DNA of 50,691 bases from an uncultured Clostridia bacterium (GCA_947589485.1 CANQBK010000004.1:1-50691); one strand, 5' to 3'. Shown: positions 1-7,586, counted from the stretch's first letter. The notes: generated by a model from the letters alone, not told the origin. Numbers and translations: made by a program.

Positions 1-1
1 T

Positions 2-88
2 CTGCCGCCTGATAATTTAATCAAAGAACTCAAAAAATTGTTACGAGATGAAACTATAAGGGTAAATGAACAAAAATTTCTTCGATAA
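2..88 (+). CDS. C-terminal end of an unidentified protein (partial)
   Basis: An open frame enters from the left edge in frame 2 and stops with TAA at 86-88, giving 28 residues ending in KFLR. The peptide is hydrophilic and helix-like (Leu/Lys/Glu rich). The gene continues outside the window, so no family can be named. It could be a chance open frame; its only support is that it is open from the edge. Confidence 0.3.
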   Translation: MPPDNLIKELKKLLRDETIRVNEQKFLR

Positions 89-248
89 TTTTTCTTATGT
101 TCGGCTGACCCCCTTGAGGAAACATTTCAAAATTTAAAAAAAAATAGACAGTTCGGTTTTGCGTACTAAAATTGAGCAGACGAGAGGGGGAACTTAGCTT
201 GCGTGTCTCCGTTGCCCCCTCTCGGCTCTGCGAACTAAGCACGCAAAA

Positions 249-300
249 TTTTTAAAGTCAAGGGCGGCGGAGCCGTTCATTTTACCCTTGACTTTAAAAA
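249..300. repeat. 16-bp perfect inverted repeat, large hairpin
   Basis: Arms at 249-264 and 285-300 are perfectly complementary (core AAAGTCAAGGG / CCCTTGACTTT) around a 20-nt spacer. T-rich and A-rich ends make it look like a bidirectional terminator. The stretch 89-403 holds no convincing gene: besides this hairpin it contains an AGAGGGGG/CCCCCTCT pair near 183-230 and GC-rich palindromic patches. It separates the partial upstream gene from the toxin-antitoxin promoter. Confidence 0.6.
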
Positions 301-403
301 AGAGCTGTCGGACGCGGACGGTAAAAAAATTTTCTTATGAAAAGTTGCCTTGTTGTTTCCTGTTTTTTGACTGTTTTTTGCTGAAATTTCTTTACCGAAA
401 CTA

Positions 404-432
404 TTGATTTTTTCGGGAAGATGGCATATAAT
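404..432 (+). promoter_or_regulatory. Strong sigma-A promoter of the antitoxin RNA
   Basis: TTGATT (404-409), 17-bp spacer, TATAAT (427-432); transcription should begin near 439. It sits about 55 nt upstream of the first antitoxin repeat, the arrangement expected for a type III toxin-antitoxin locus in which the RNA is made in excess. Confidence 0.75.
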
Positions 433-493
433 GTTGATAGAGATATAATAAGTTTTATCTCTAAGTATGGAATTGTATGATTCCATAAAAAGT

Positions 494-592
494 GGTGAGT
501 CCTACCATATAAGTGGAAGTTGTACAAGAGGTGAGTCCTACCGTATAAGTGGAAGTTGTACAAGAGGTGAGTCCTACCGTATAAGTGGAAGC
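494..592 (+). repeat. 36-bp direct tandem repeat array (2.75 copies)
   Basis: Copies at 494-529, 530-565 and 566-592, head to tail with no spacers. Copies 1 and 2 differ by one base (CCATAT versus CCGTAT); copy 3 diverges after AAGTGGAAG. Absence of spacers rules out CRISPR; period and position fit a type III antitoxin. Confidence 0.95.
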
Positions 593-603
593 TATTGTTT
601 GTG

Positions 604-635
604 AAGGGGCTGTGTGGATTGCACGGTCCCTTTTT
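604..635 (+). terminator. Terminator between antitoxin repeats and toxin gene
   Basis: An 11-bp stem (604-614 with 622-632, including G-T pairs), 7-nt loop, then a T run at 631-635. ToxIN loci characteristically have a leaky terminator here so that antitoxin RNA exceeds toxin mRNA; toxin is then made by readthrough. Confidence 0.8.
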
Positions 636-664
636 AAATTTAGGCAAGGAGGAATATAAAAGCA

Positions 665-1417
665 GTGGAACAGCCAAGATTAAAATTATATACCATAGAT
701 ATGAAGTATATTCGAGATTTATCCAATGTAGATAGAAATGTGATGTCAGTTTCTCCTCAAATCGATAAATCGTCGAGACCTTTTGTTGGAATACTTATTC
801 TTATAAACCAAAGGAAATACTGTATTCCTTTGACATCACCTAAAGCCAAATTTGAAGGAAGAAAGAATTCGGTTGATTTTATAAAAATATTACATCCAAC
901 AGAAAAAAACGAACATGGAGCAAACAAAGTAATTGGTGCGCTCAACTTAAACAATATGATTCCTGTTGAAGATTCATTACTCACACCCATTGATCTGAAT
1001 AGCCATTCATCTGATAATAGAAGCACAATACTGTACAAGCAGTTAATGAAAGATCAGCTGAATTGGTGTCAATCCAATCACGAAATTATCTTGAAGAGAG
1101 CAAACCAGCTATATAACCTTGTATCTAATCATCCGGAAAAGAATAGAAATCTTGTGAAAAGATGCTGTAATTTCAAAAAATTAGAAACTGCTTTGGATAG
1201 ATACATCGAGAAACACTTTCCTGTTGTCAGCAGAACAGCACACTCATCGTTACCATCAAAGCCACGGGAGTATGTTCCAAAGGAGAATCCAAAAAAACCG
1301 TTCTATATTGGACGAAAAGCAATCCTCGGTCATAAGCCTTCCTCCAAACAGCAAGAGCCTGCAAAAAGCCAAGAGAGAAACAAACATAATCACCGCAACA
1401 ATAATAACTTAGAATAG
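665..1417 (+). CDS. toxN: ToxN/AbiQ-family type III toxin, endoribonuclease
   Basis: 250 aa, recognised as the ToxN_toxin family: N-terminal LKLYTIDMKYIRDL, SRPFVGILI (res 37-45), PLTSPK (55-60), LNLNNMIPV (about 101-109), a LYKQL helix and CNF...L near 160-167. The Thr-Ser-Pro-Lys at 57-60 aligns with the active-site T52-S53-P54-K55 region of ToxN, and R38 with the basic residue before the PxxG strand. Members cut AU-rich mRNA and the antitoxin precursor, and act in phage abortive infection or plasmid maintenance. The start is GTG at 665 (AAGGAGG at 646-652, long 12-nt spacing), because the conserved LYTI precedes the first ATG. The fold should end near residue 182; a roughly 65-residue Lys/Pro/Ser/Asn/His-rich tail follows, unusual since relatives are about 170 aa. 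Transcription comes from the antitoxin promoter through the leaky terminator. Confidence 0.93.
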   Translation: MEQPRLKLYTIDMKYIRDLSNVDRNVMSVSPQIDKSSRPFVGILILINQRKYCIPLTSPKAKFEGRKNSVDFIKILHPTEKNEHGANKVIGALNLNNMIPVEDSLLTPIDLNSHSSDNRSTILYKQLMKDQLNWCQSNHEIILKRANQLYNLVSNHPEKNRNLVKRCCNFKKLETALDRYIEKHFPVVSRTAHSSLPSKPREYVPKENPKKPFYIGRKAILGHKPSSKQQEPAKSQERNKHNHRNNNNLE

Positions 1418-1520
1418 CCGTCAGACATTCTCAGAAGCCCTCTAACGACTTTTAGAAGAGCAAATGATTTAAAGTGTCGAATGACAGCAAAACCACCTTA
1501 TAGACGATTTTAGAGTACAA

Positions 1521-1550
1521 AAACAGCCGCCCGAAATGGGCGGCTGTTTT
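1521..1550. terminator. Bidirectional terminator
   Basis: A 12-bp GC-rich stem (1521-1532/1538-1549) with a 5-nt loop, A-run on one side and T-run on the other. It lies between toxN and the convergent leftward operon ending at 1552. Confidence 0.9.
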
Positions 1551-1551
1551 G

Positions 1552-1977
1552 TTATGTTCCGTAAAGCGTTGGTCTGAGCATTTCTTCTGCTCTGCTTCTG
1601 TTGTTACGCTCCAGTGCTTCGTATTTATACATATCTCCGAGTTTGAGGGCAAGCTCCATTTCCTTATCAGTCTTGCAAAGCTCTTCTGTTTGATTTTTGA
1701 CAGCTTTGTTATACTTTCTGACCTTTCTTATTACATATCGATACAGACAACAGTCATCTAAGAGCCTCTGAAGATGTTCCGGAGAATTATACATTAGATG
1801 ATTAACCAACATTGCTTCGTCCATAATCAGCGTTCTTTCTCCGTACCAGTGATGTCTTTTGTCCCAATAGTAGTACCTGTACATTTTTTGATCTGGTTCG
1901 TTGATACATTCTTCTATGTAGCAGAACGCAAGGCTTGGATTTGCTTTCGTTTTACTGAAAACTTTATTGTTTGCCAT
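1552..1977 (-). CDS. Hypothetical protein of mobile element (possibly TnpV-like)
   Basis: 141 aa, soluble, charged. An aromatic N-terminal half (YRYYYWDKRHHWYG) is followed by long helices with many Lys/Glu. The C-terminus (RAEEMLRPTLYG) faintly recalls the RAEEI..EL.Y ending of TnpV-type small transposon proteins, but the match is too short to assign. Last gene of the leftward operon, overlapping the upstream secreted-protein gene by 14 nt and followed at once by a strong terminator. Function unknown. Confidence 0.7.
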   Translation of the reverse strand: MANNKVFSKTKANPSLAFCYIEECINEPDQKMYRYYYWDKRHHWYGERTLIMDEAMLVNHLMYNSPEHLQRLLDDCCLYRYVIRKVRKYNKAVKNQTEELCKTDKEMELALKLGDMYKYEALERNNRSRAEEMLRPTLYGT

Positions 1978-2890
1978 TATTATTCTCTCTCTTTCTCATA
2001 CCGAGCATAATGATTATAACTATTATGCCGATAAGTATCAAAACACCTATGATTATTATAATTGTCGTACTGGTATTATCTTTTGATTCGGCTTCTGTTG
2101 CTATAACGGATTCATCAACAACTACTTCCTGTACTCCCTGTGAAACTGTTGCTGCGGAACTTTCTACGGATACATAATTATCAGTAGTTTCAGGATACGT
2201 TTCATCGACTGCTACCGCACTGTCACTGTATGTGTTACTGCTCGCAGTAACGGCATCCGACTTCTCGGATGTTTCTTCGGATATTTCTGAAATTCCGAAA
2301 GGCTGACTGTATGCGTAGACCGTTTTGACAACTTTTCCGTCAGTGTTTTTACCTACAAACTGTGTCTTTTCCTTATCGTATGTCCAAATAATCATATTGT
2401 CTAAATCTTTTTGGTTGTACTGCATTTCGGGAGTATCGAAATCCGAACTACTTTTATCAACAAGCAAAGGGGATGGTTGGGCATTATTATCATAAACTGT
2501 ATAAGAATCACTACCTGTACTTGTCCATCTCAAATTAGCGTTTGGATTTTCCCTAAGATATTTGACTACTTTTTCGTTATAAGGATGTATCTCAATACCA
2601 TCATTTTTCTTATTGTACCATTCTATAAAATCTTCATAACCATCTAAAGCGTCATAATCCATACTGGAAACTTCAAGATTAGAAACAAATTCTTGCAACT
2701 CATCGTGCATTAACGAACCCTTTAATCCTCGCCAACCGCTTTTTACTTGCTCATAAATTATATTAAATTTTTCTTCTTCGGATAGACCATATAAATCGCC
2801 GTATGCAGAAACTGCAAAAGCTGAAATTGAAACTGCTGATAAACAGACAGCACAAAGTATCAGGCAAAACAATTTTTTAACAATTTTCAT
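1964..2890 (-). CDS. Secreted, C-terminally membrane-anchored protein
   Basis: 308 aa. An N-terminal signal peptide (KK, hydrophobic LFCLILCAVCLSAVSISAFA, cleavage near residue 27-30) leads an extracellular domain of about 180 residues, a Thr/Ser/Val-rich linker (about 205-265) and one C-terminal membrane helix (IIIIIGVLILIGIIVIIIML), then a short basic tail. The topology is that of a cell-surface type I membrane protein. No enzymatic motif is recognised. It overlaps the downstream 141-aa gene, so the two are probably co-translated. RBS GAGGTG lies just upstream of the ATG at 2890. On a mobile element it could be a surface, exclusion or adhesion factor, but this is a guess. Confidence 0.8.
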   Translation of the reverse strand: MKIVKKLFCLILCAVCLSAVSISAFAVSAYGDLYGLSEEEKFNIIYEQVKSGWRGLKGSLMHDELQEFVSNLEVSSMDYDALDGYEDFIEWYNKKNDGIEIHPYNEKVVKYLRENPNANLRWTSTGSDSYTVYDNNAQPSPLLVDKSSSDFDTPEMQYNQKDLDNMIIWTYDKEKTQFVGKNTDGKVVKTVYAYSQPFGISEISEETSEKSDAVTASSNTYSDSAVAVDETYPETTDNYVSVESSAATVSQGVQEVVVDESVIATEAESKDNTSTTIIIIIGVLILIGIIVIIIMLGMRKRENNNGKQ

Positions 2891-2928
2891 TTTTTAGCAC
2901 CTCGTATTTTTTATAATTTTCTAACGCA

Positions 2929-3110
2929 AATTTTACTATAGAACTTATTTGTTCTTTGTCGAATTTTGTCGAATATTTTTTAATGTCACTATAAATTTTT
3001 ATTTTTTATAGTTTTGAAAAATACATTTCAAGCGCATTTTCTATTATAGAACTTATTTGTTTTTTGTCGACGTTGGTCAAATACTTTTCAAAAATGTTAC
3101 TATTGATTTT
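2929..3110. repeat. Imperfect direct repeat duplicating the 3' end of parB
   Basis: About 75 bp at 2929-3003 is a diverged copy of 3038-3110. Both contain TATAGAACTTATTTGTT followed by a TTTGTCGA-type sequence and TTACTAT/TCACTAT-like ends. The right copy encodes the ParB C-terminus; the left copy lies just after the parB stop and no longer reads as protein. Confidence 0.8.
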
Positions 3111-3908
3111 TACTGATTTTGTAGACGTCTCTTTCTCTTTTTCTGATAGCAAATCGTTAAATGATTTATTTTCATCGTTTGCCGTTTTTCTTATTTCCTT
3201 GGCTAATTTTTCACTGATTTTTTTAATCATTCCACCAGAAGAAGTATCTGTATTTAATTTTGCAATTTTTTCTTGCTCGTTTTCAGAAAGGTATGACAAC
3301 TCAACGGCAGCCCTTATTGACAATTCTCTTCTATCGACCCACGCTTTTATTCCGTCATTTAATTTATCCACACGCAACAGTCTGGCTACTGTATTCCTAC
3401 TCAGACCATACTCGGCTCCGACTTCTTCCCTTGAATTATGCTTTTGTTTCGGTTGCCCTTCAAGCTCTAAAAGTTCATTAATAATATCATTTCGTTTACC
3501 TTGCGAAAATACACTCTCGTAACGAAGTGCAAGGACACGAGCTTGTTCTGAAATTTTTAATTCATTAAATCCTCTTTGCAAAAGATTACTTTCAATAACG
3601 TATATCTCTGCTTCTTCGTCTGTAAGACCTTCCTTGATGATAGCCGGCACGGTTTCACGTCCGGCTATTTTTGAAGCATTCCAACGATTATGACCGATCA
3701 AGATTTCGTACTTTTCGCCGTTCATTACAGGCTGTACAACAATCGGTGTCATTACTCCGTTGGTCTTTATGCTCTCGACCATATCGTCAAGCCGCTCACC
3801 CTGATAAAGGGTGAACTGATGATTATGGTATGGAACAAGCATATCAACAGGTATCTGCTTAATCTGGTTTTCCTGCGACATCATAGCACCAAAGTTAAAT
3901 TCTGTCAT
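3006..3908 (-). CDS. parB: ParB/Spo0J-family partition protein
   Basis: 300 aa. ParB/Sulfiredoxin-type N-terminal domain (about 14-115) with GHNRW at 72-76 and the ESNLLQR box at 106-112, then a helix-turn-helix region (EYGLSRNTVARLLRV, about 166-180) and a Lys/Glu-rich C-terminal dimerisation tail. ParB proteins bind centromere-like sites and load as CTP-dependent clamps; with ParA they segregate plasmids or mobile elements. It lies downstream of parA in the same operon with three small genes between. Its ATG overlaps the stop of the small Cys-rich gene by 4 nt (ATGA), implying coupled translation. Confidence 0.93.
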   Translation of the reverse strand: MTEFNFGAMMSQENQIKQIPVDMLVPYHNHQFTLYQGERLDDMVESIKTNGVMTPIVVQPVMNGEKYEILIGHNRWNASKIAGRETVPAIIKEGLTDEEAEIYVIESNLLQRGFNELKISEQARVLALRYESVFSQGKRNDIINELLELEGQPKQKHNSREEVGAEYGLSRNTVARLLRVDKLNDGIKAWVDRRELSIRAAVELSYLSENEQEKIAKLNTDTSSGGMIKKISEKLAKEIRKTANDENKSFNDLLSEKEKETSTKSVKINSNIFEKYLTNVDKKQISSIIENALEMYFSKL

Positions 3909-4060
3909 CTTCTTTTCCTCCGTTTCTTGTTTTTAGGCAGCCAACCACAACGCACATTACACGAATTATTGCACTCGGCACAGCAATTATAAGGCTCACC
4001 GCAATATGCAGCTGCACCGCAGTAATTGCTTTTGCTATAACCGGTTATACATTTTTTCAT
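3905..4060 (-). CDS. Small cysteine-rich basic protein
   Basis: 51 aa, from ATG at 4060 to a TGA overlapping the parB start. It has eight cysteines (MKKC..., YCG, YCG, NCCAEC, NSC, VRCGW) and ends in a run of Lys/Arg. The spacing suggests a small metal-binding or DNA-associated domain. Small Cys-rich ORFs with a CGW motif are common beside ParB or mobilisation genes in Firmicutes elements (from memory, no family named). RBS GAGGTAATA precedes the start. Tight 4-nt coupling to parB argues it is real and may act with partition. Confidence 0.75.
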   Translation of the reverse strand: MKKCITGYSKSNYCGAAAYCGEPYNCCAECNNSCNVRCGWLPKNKKRRKRR

Positions 4061-4071
4061 TATTACCTCTT

Positions 4072-4437
4072 TTAATTGTACAGGTTATTTGCGATTCCAA
4101 AAATAACCGTTGCGTATCCAATCAAAACACCTGCAAACACCCAAAAATACATACATATTCGAATTTTAGTTGTTTTTTTTAAATAAAAATCATCTATTTG
4201 TATTAATGAACCCAATGCAAGCATTAATAGAGGTGCAGCACATATCATCAGTATTGATGTTCCTACATCAATAGATGCGATCATACCGAATAACCCTGCT
4301 ACTATCGTTCCAAGCAATACGTTGATTATATCTGATTCTGCTGCTGCCTTTGATAGTATTATTGGTATGAAAATTATCTGAAGTACAAACGAGATTGTAA
4401 GACAGGGGTAATTGGTTATAAATTCAACGATATTCAT
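4072..4437 (-). CDS. Small integral membrane protein, unknown function
   Basis: 121 aa with about four hydrophobic segments (approximately 10-30, 38-58, 60-80 and 95-117), joined by a short Lys-rich loop (KKTTKIR). No conserved catalytic motif. Lies between the 127-aa hypothetical (4-nt gap) and the Cys-rich gene in the par operon. Could be an entry-exclusion or holin-like protein of the element, but nothing in the sequence proves it. Confidence 0.7.
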   Translation of the reverse strand: MNIVEFITNYPCLTISFVLQIIFIPIILSKAAAESDIINVLLGTIVAGLFGMIASIDVGTSILMICAAPLLMLALGSLIQIDDFYLKKTTKIRICMYFWVFAGVLIGYATVIFGIANNLYN

Positions 4438-4441
4438 CCTG

Positions 4442-4825
4442 TTATTCCTCTTCGTTTTTCTTCATTTCTATAATTTTGTTATTTTCAATCAGATGTTTCC
4501 TCAATCGGCTGAAAGATGACCAATATGGGGTGTAGTATGTGTATGTAGCCCACTCTTTGACTTCCTGCCTTTTCTTCTTACTTTTTATTTTGGACAGTTC
4601 CTTTTGTGGCAGCGTACATTTCTTTTGTGGACACATAAACCTCCTTCTTATATCGCAGTCCTCGGTACACCATTCAAAGTTAATTTTACCGTTAATGAAT
4701 ATAACGGTATAGAGACTGTTTTTTTCTCGAGTACGAATAAGTGTAACATCGTACTCATCTATCCGAAGCTCAACAGGAAGTTGGCAGTCCATTATTTTAA
4801 CTTCAACCTCTTTCCAATTAATCAT
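4442..4825 (-). CDS. Hypothetical protein with possible Cys-based metal site
   Basis: 127 aa, basic and soluble. The middle carries WCTEDCDIRRRFMCPQKKC, four cysteines consistent with a small metal-binding knuckle, followed by a Lys-rich helix (KIKSKKKRQEVKEW) and an aromatic stretch YTYYTPYW. Directly downstream of parA (15-nt gap) and upstream of the membrane protein, so part of the par operon. No family recognised. Confidence 0.7.
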   Translation of the reverse strand: MINWKEVEVKIMDCQLPVELRIDEYDVTLIRTREKNSLYTVIFINGKINFEWCTEDCDIRRRFMCPQKKCTLPQKELSKIKSKKKRQEVKEWATYTYYTPYWSSFSRLRKHLIENNKIIEMKKNEEE

Positions 4826-4840
4826 TGTACCTCACCTCAA

Positions 4841-5638
4841 TTACTCCATACGGTGTAATAGCTCGCAGGAAATGGCTCTATATTCCTCTCCAAGGCGATT
4901 TTTATACAAACATAAACTCCTATGCTTGTTTGTACTTTCTGTGGCTTCTGTGGCTCTGTGGATAACTGTATTGAATAACTTGTCGGTATATGTTTCTTTC
5001 AGTTTCTCAATGACACGTTTGCTTGCATTAGTATGATCAACCATTGTCGGCAGGACACCAATCAACTTCAGGTCGGGTTTCAACGTAGATTTGACTTGTT
5101 CAAATATGCTGTTCAGCATTCCTAAACCGTCAAAAGCAAATTTTTGTGACTGAACGGGTATTATTATGCCGTTGCTCGCAACAAGTGCATTCATCAGCAA
5201 AACGCCGAGAGAGGGCAGACAGTCTATAATTACGAAATCGTAACCTGACAGTAGTTCCTCACTAAGCATACGCTTCAATACGGTTTCCCTCGACAATGCT
5301 CCGGCAAGGTAGCAATCGGCATTAGCAAGGTTTATGTCGGAGGGGATGTAGTCAATGTCATTCAGCTCATTGTGTCTTATGTATTCATTGACATTTGCAA
5401 GCTTCTTACCCTGACCGATAGCAGCCATCATTAAATGGCTGATTGTCGGTAGCTCATCAACCGGATCGCCCTCATCATCATCAGTAAATCCAAGATAAGT
5501 CGAAAGATTAGCCTGTGGGTCAAGGTCAATCAGAAGTACACGCTTTCCCTCAAGTCTGAGTCCGACTCCTACATTCATTGCTGTGGTAGTCTTTCCGACT
5601 CCGCCCTTTTGGTTTGCTATTGATATTATTTTGCACAT
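4841..5638 (-). CDS. parA: ParA-family partition ATPase
   Basis: 265 aa with a deviant Walker A KGGVGKTT at 11-18, LLIDLDPQANLS (motif A', about 35-46) and a Walker B DFVIIDCLPSLGVL near 135. These are hallmarks of the ParA/Soj/MinD ATPases that bind DNA non-specifically when ATP-bound and drive segregation with ParB. It lacks the N-terminal HTH of type Ia ParA, so it is a Soj-like (Ib) type. RBS AGGAGG lies just upstream (AAGGAGGAATTTATA before ATG at 5638). The cognate parB is in the same operon. The gene suggests a phase of autonomous existence or strict stability control for the element. Confidence 0.95.
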   Translation of the reverse strand: MCKIISIANQKGGVGKTTTAMNVGVGLRLEGKRVLLIDLDPQANLSTYLGFTDDDEGDPVDELPTISHLMMAAIGQGKKLANVNEYIRHNELNDIDYIPSDINLANADCYLAGALSRETVLKRMLSEELLSGYDFVIIDCLPSLGVLLMNALVASNGIIIPVQSQKFAFDGLGMLNSIFEQVKSTLKPDLKLIGVLPTMVDHTNASKRVIEKLKETYTDKLFNTVIHRATEATESTNKHRSLCLYKNRLGEEYRAISCELLHRME

Positions 5639-5702
5639 TATAAATTCCTCCTTGAATCATTCGTTATTTTGTTTTTTCATAGTAAATCTGCGATTTCAAA
5701 TT

Positions 5703-6077
5703 TCAAAATGGATCTGTCGGTTCGTAGGCTTCTATTGCCGCCTTTGCCATATTAAGCATTTTTATAACAGTTGTTTTTTCTTTGAGAGCTACTTCATTTG
5801 GATAATCCGTAGGATACACTGTATCGTCATCGGTTACAATAACCGCACAGCGTATTCCGCTCAGCTCACTGTAATTAATCTCCGTATCGTCTGTTGCTCT
5901 ACCTATAACGGTAATTTTGTCACCGTTATGTATCTTACCTGAAACGATATTGTTAAGACTTCCTATACATTCCACTGTTATTTTTCTGCCTATCTCCGGT
6001 ATAAGTGTAAAAATACACTTGCCGTCTTTCGTTATACGAATGTTTTGACATTTACCGATTCGATTTGCATTGTTCAT
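5703..6077 (-). CDS. Hypothetical protein, possibly OB-fold
   Basis: 124 aa. The middle (RKITVECIGSLNNIVSGKI then HNGDKITVIGRATDD) has the beta-strand rhythm and GDKITVIGRA turn seen in OB-fold/SSB-like proteins, but this is a weak impression. An acidic, helix-forming C-terminus follows. ATG at 6077 overlaps the stop of the leucine-rich-repeat gene by 4 nt. Its RBS AAAGGATG is also the RBS sequence of that upstream gene (see the finding at 6074-7603). Confidence 0.6.
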   Translation of the reverse strand: MNNANRIGKCQNIRITKDGKCIFTLIPEIGRKITVECIGSLNNIVSGKIHNGDKITVIGRATDDTEINYSELSGIRCAVIVTDDDTVYPTDYPNEVALKEKTTVIKMLNMAKAAIEAYEPTDPF

Positions 6078-7561
6078 TTTAAAAACATCCTTTCAATTAT
6101 ACTGTTGGGAATGGTTACGCTTGTAAGTCCTGTGCAACCGGCAAACGCACCAATGCCTATTGATGTAACACTATCGGGTATCGTATAAGAACCTTTAAAA
6201 CCTTTTGGGCAATATATCAATTCCTTTTGTCCCTTATCAAAAAGTACTCCGTTATTGCTACTGTAATATTTATTATCCGTACTTACATTGATACTTGTCA
6301 GTCCTTTGCAACCATCAAACGCATACCTACCTATCTCCGTAACACTGTCGGGAATGGTTATGCTTGTCAGTCCTGTGCAGTCCTCAAACGCAAAATTACT
6401 TATTGATGTAACACTGTCGGGGATTGTTACGTTTGTCAATCCTGTGCAGTCGGAAAACGCACTTTTGCCTATTAATGTAACACCATCGGGGATTGTTACA
6501 CTTGTCAGTCCTGTGCAGCCATAAAAAGCATATTCACCTATTGATGTAACAGACTTACCGTCAATTTCAGACGGAATAACAACATCTCCGCCGTTTCCGG
6601 TATAACCTGTTATCGTTACACTGCCGTCCTCATTTTCCTCCCACTCGTAATCATTGGCTGTTTCAACATCTATTGCAGTAAAAGTAATTTCGTTTTCATT
6701 TGCATAAGTTTCGGCATAGCTGTTTTTGTAGCCGTGAATGGTAATATTATCACATCCGTAAAACGCACTCCTGCCTATATCCGTAACACTGTCGGGTATT
6801 GTTACGCTTGTCAGTCCTGTGCAATTGTAAAACGCCAAACTGCTTATTGATGTAACGCTGTCGGGTATCGTTACGTCTGTCAATCCTGTGCAATTGTAAA
6901 ACGCCAAACTGCTTATTGATGTAACGCTGTCGGGTATCGTTACGTCTGTCAGTCCTGTGCAGCCGAAAAACGCCTTATAGTCTATATCGGTAACACTATC
7001 GGGTATGGTATAGGTACCTTTCTTACCTACGGGATATTTGATTAAAACAGATTTATCTTTGTTAAATAAAACACCATCTTCGGATGTGTAGCATTCGTTA
7101 TTTTTATCAACACTTATTGCTGTAAGTCCTGTGCAGCCTGAAAACGTATCACCACCTATTGATGTAACACCTTTTCCTATTGTTACACTTGTAAGTCCTG
7201 CGCAATCGGCAAACGAACAATCTCCTATTGATGTAACACTTTCGGGAATGGTTACGCTTGTAAGTTCTGTGCAGTCCTCAAACGCAAAATTACTTATTGA
7301 TGTAACACTGTCGGGAATTGTTACGTTTGTCAATCCTGTGCAGTCGGAAAACGCACTTTTGCCTATTAATGTAACACCATCGGGGATTGTTACACTTGTC
7401 AGTCCTGTGCAGCCATAAAAAGCATATTCACCTATTGATGTAACAGACTTACCGTCAATTTCAGACGGAATAACAACATCCCCGCCGTTTCCAGTATAAT
7501 CTGTAATTGTTACACTGTCTTTGGATGTTGTTATCCCTCTAAGAAAGTTCATTTCTAACAT
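6074..7561 (-). CDS. BspA-like leucine-rich repeat protein (TpLRR/LRR_5)
   Basis: About 495 aa from ATG 7561 (509 from 7603). It has about 16 repeats of the 23-residue LRR_5 type, consensus AF.GCTGLTSVTIPDSVT.IG, in two blocks separated by a loop (NSYAETYANENEITFTAID). Such proteins are usually surface adhesins, but here neither signal peptide nor anchor is visible, and the chain ends abruptly with NSIIERMFLK. I prefer the start at 7561: the promoter at 7609-7638 would begin transcription at about 7602, past the upstream ATG at 7603, and AAAGGATG is well placed before 7561. The two blocks share a near-identical 240-bp segment. First gene of the leftward par operon. Confidence 0.85.
   Translation of the reverse strand: MLEMNFLRGITTSKDSVTITDYTGNGGDVVIPSEIDGKSVTSIGEYAFYGCTGLTSVTIPDGVTLIGKSAFSDCTGLTNVTIPDSVTSISNFAFEDCTELTSVTIPESVTSIGDCSFADCAGLTSVTIGKGVTSIGGDTFSGCTGLTAISVDKNNECYTSEDGVLFNKDKSVLIKYPVGKKGTYTIPDSVTDIDYKAFFGCTGLTDVTIPDSVTSISSLAFYNCTGLTDVTIPDSVTSISSLAFYNCTGLTSVTIPDSVTDIGRSAFYGCDNITIHGYKNSYAETYANENEITFTAIDVETANDYEWEENEDGSVTITGYTGNGGDVVIPSEIDGKSVTSIGEYAFYGCTGLTSVTIPDGVTLIGKSAFSDCTGLTNVTIPDSVTSISNFAFEDCTGLTSITIPDSVTEIGRYAFDGCKGLTSINVSTDNKYYSSNNGVLFDKGQKELIYCPKGFKGSYTIPDSVTSIGIGAFAGCTGLTSVTIPNSIIERMFLK
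6373..6612. repeat. 240-bp near-identical internal repeat (copy 1 of 2)
   Basis: Copies at 6373-6612 and 7267-7506 differ at only a few bases over about 240 bp, and encode the same run of LRR units starting YTGNGGDVVIPSEIDGKS. Divergence elsewhere in the gene is much higher, so this is a recent duplication or gene conversion within the leucine-rich-repeat gene. Confidence 0.85.
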
Positions 7562-7586
7562 TTTTAAAAAACATCCTTTCAATTTA

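Larger units (their letters stand above)
439..635 (+). ncRNA. toxI: ToxI-like type III antitoxin RNA
   Basis: Predicted transcript from the promoter at 404-432 to the terminator at 604-635. Its core is 2.75 copies of a 36-nt repeat (494-592) beginning GGTGAGTCCTACC. Known ToxI antitoxins are tandem repeats of about 36 nt of the form AGGTGA...CTACC...AAGTG, which these repeats follow closely (from memory of the Pectobacterium ToxI repeat). In that family the toxin cuts the precursor into single repeats that fold as pseudoknots and bind and inhibit it. The 5' leader has two small hairpins (439-445/456-462 and 469-473/480-484). The third copy is incomplete, so two full antitoxin units are expected. 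Confidence 0.85.

Noticed and set aside
494-592. CRISPR array (36-bp repeats)
   Set aside because: Copies are head to tail with no spacers and no cas genes; a toxN gene follows, so type III antitoxin is the better reading.
294-677. Leftward 127-aa ORF with NFHLYGRTHLLY repeats
   Set aside because: It is the antisense translation of the 36-bp antitoxin repeats; no RBS and opposite to the promoter.
6288-7418. Rightward ORFs of 78 and 95 aa inside the LRR gene
   Set aside because: Antisense frames kept open by repeat periodicity; they duplicate each other exactly as the LRR repeat does.
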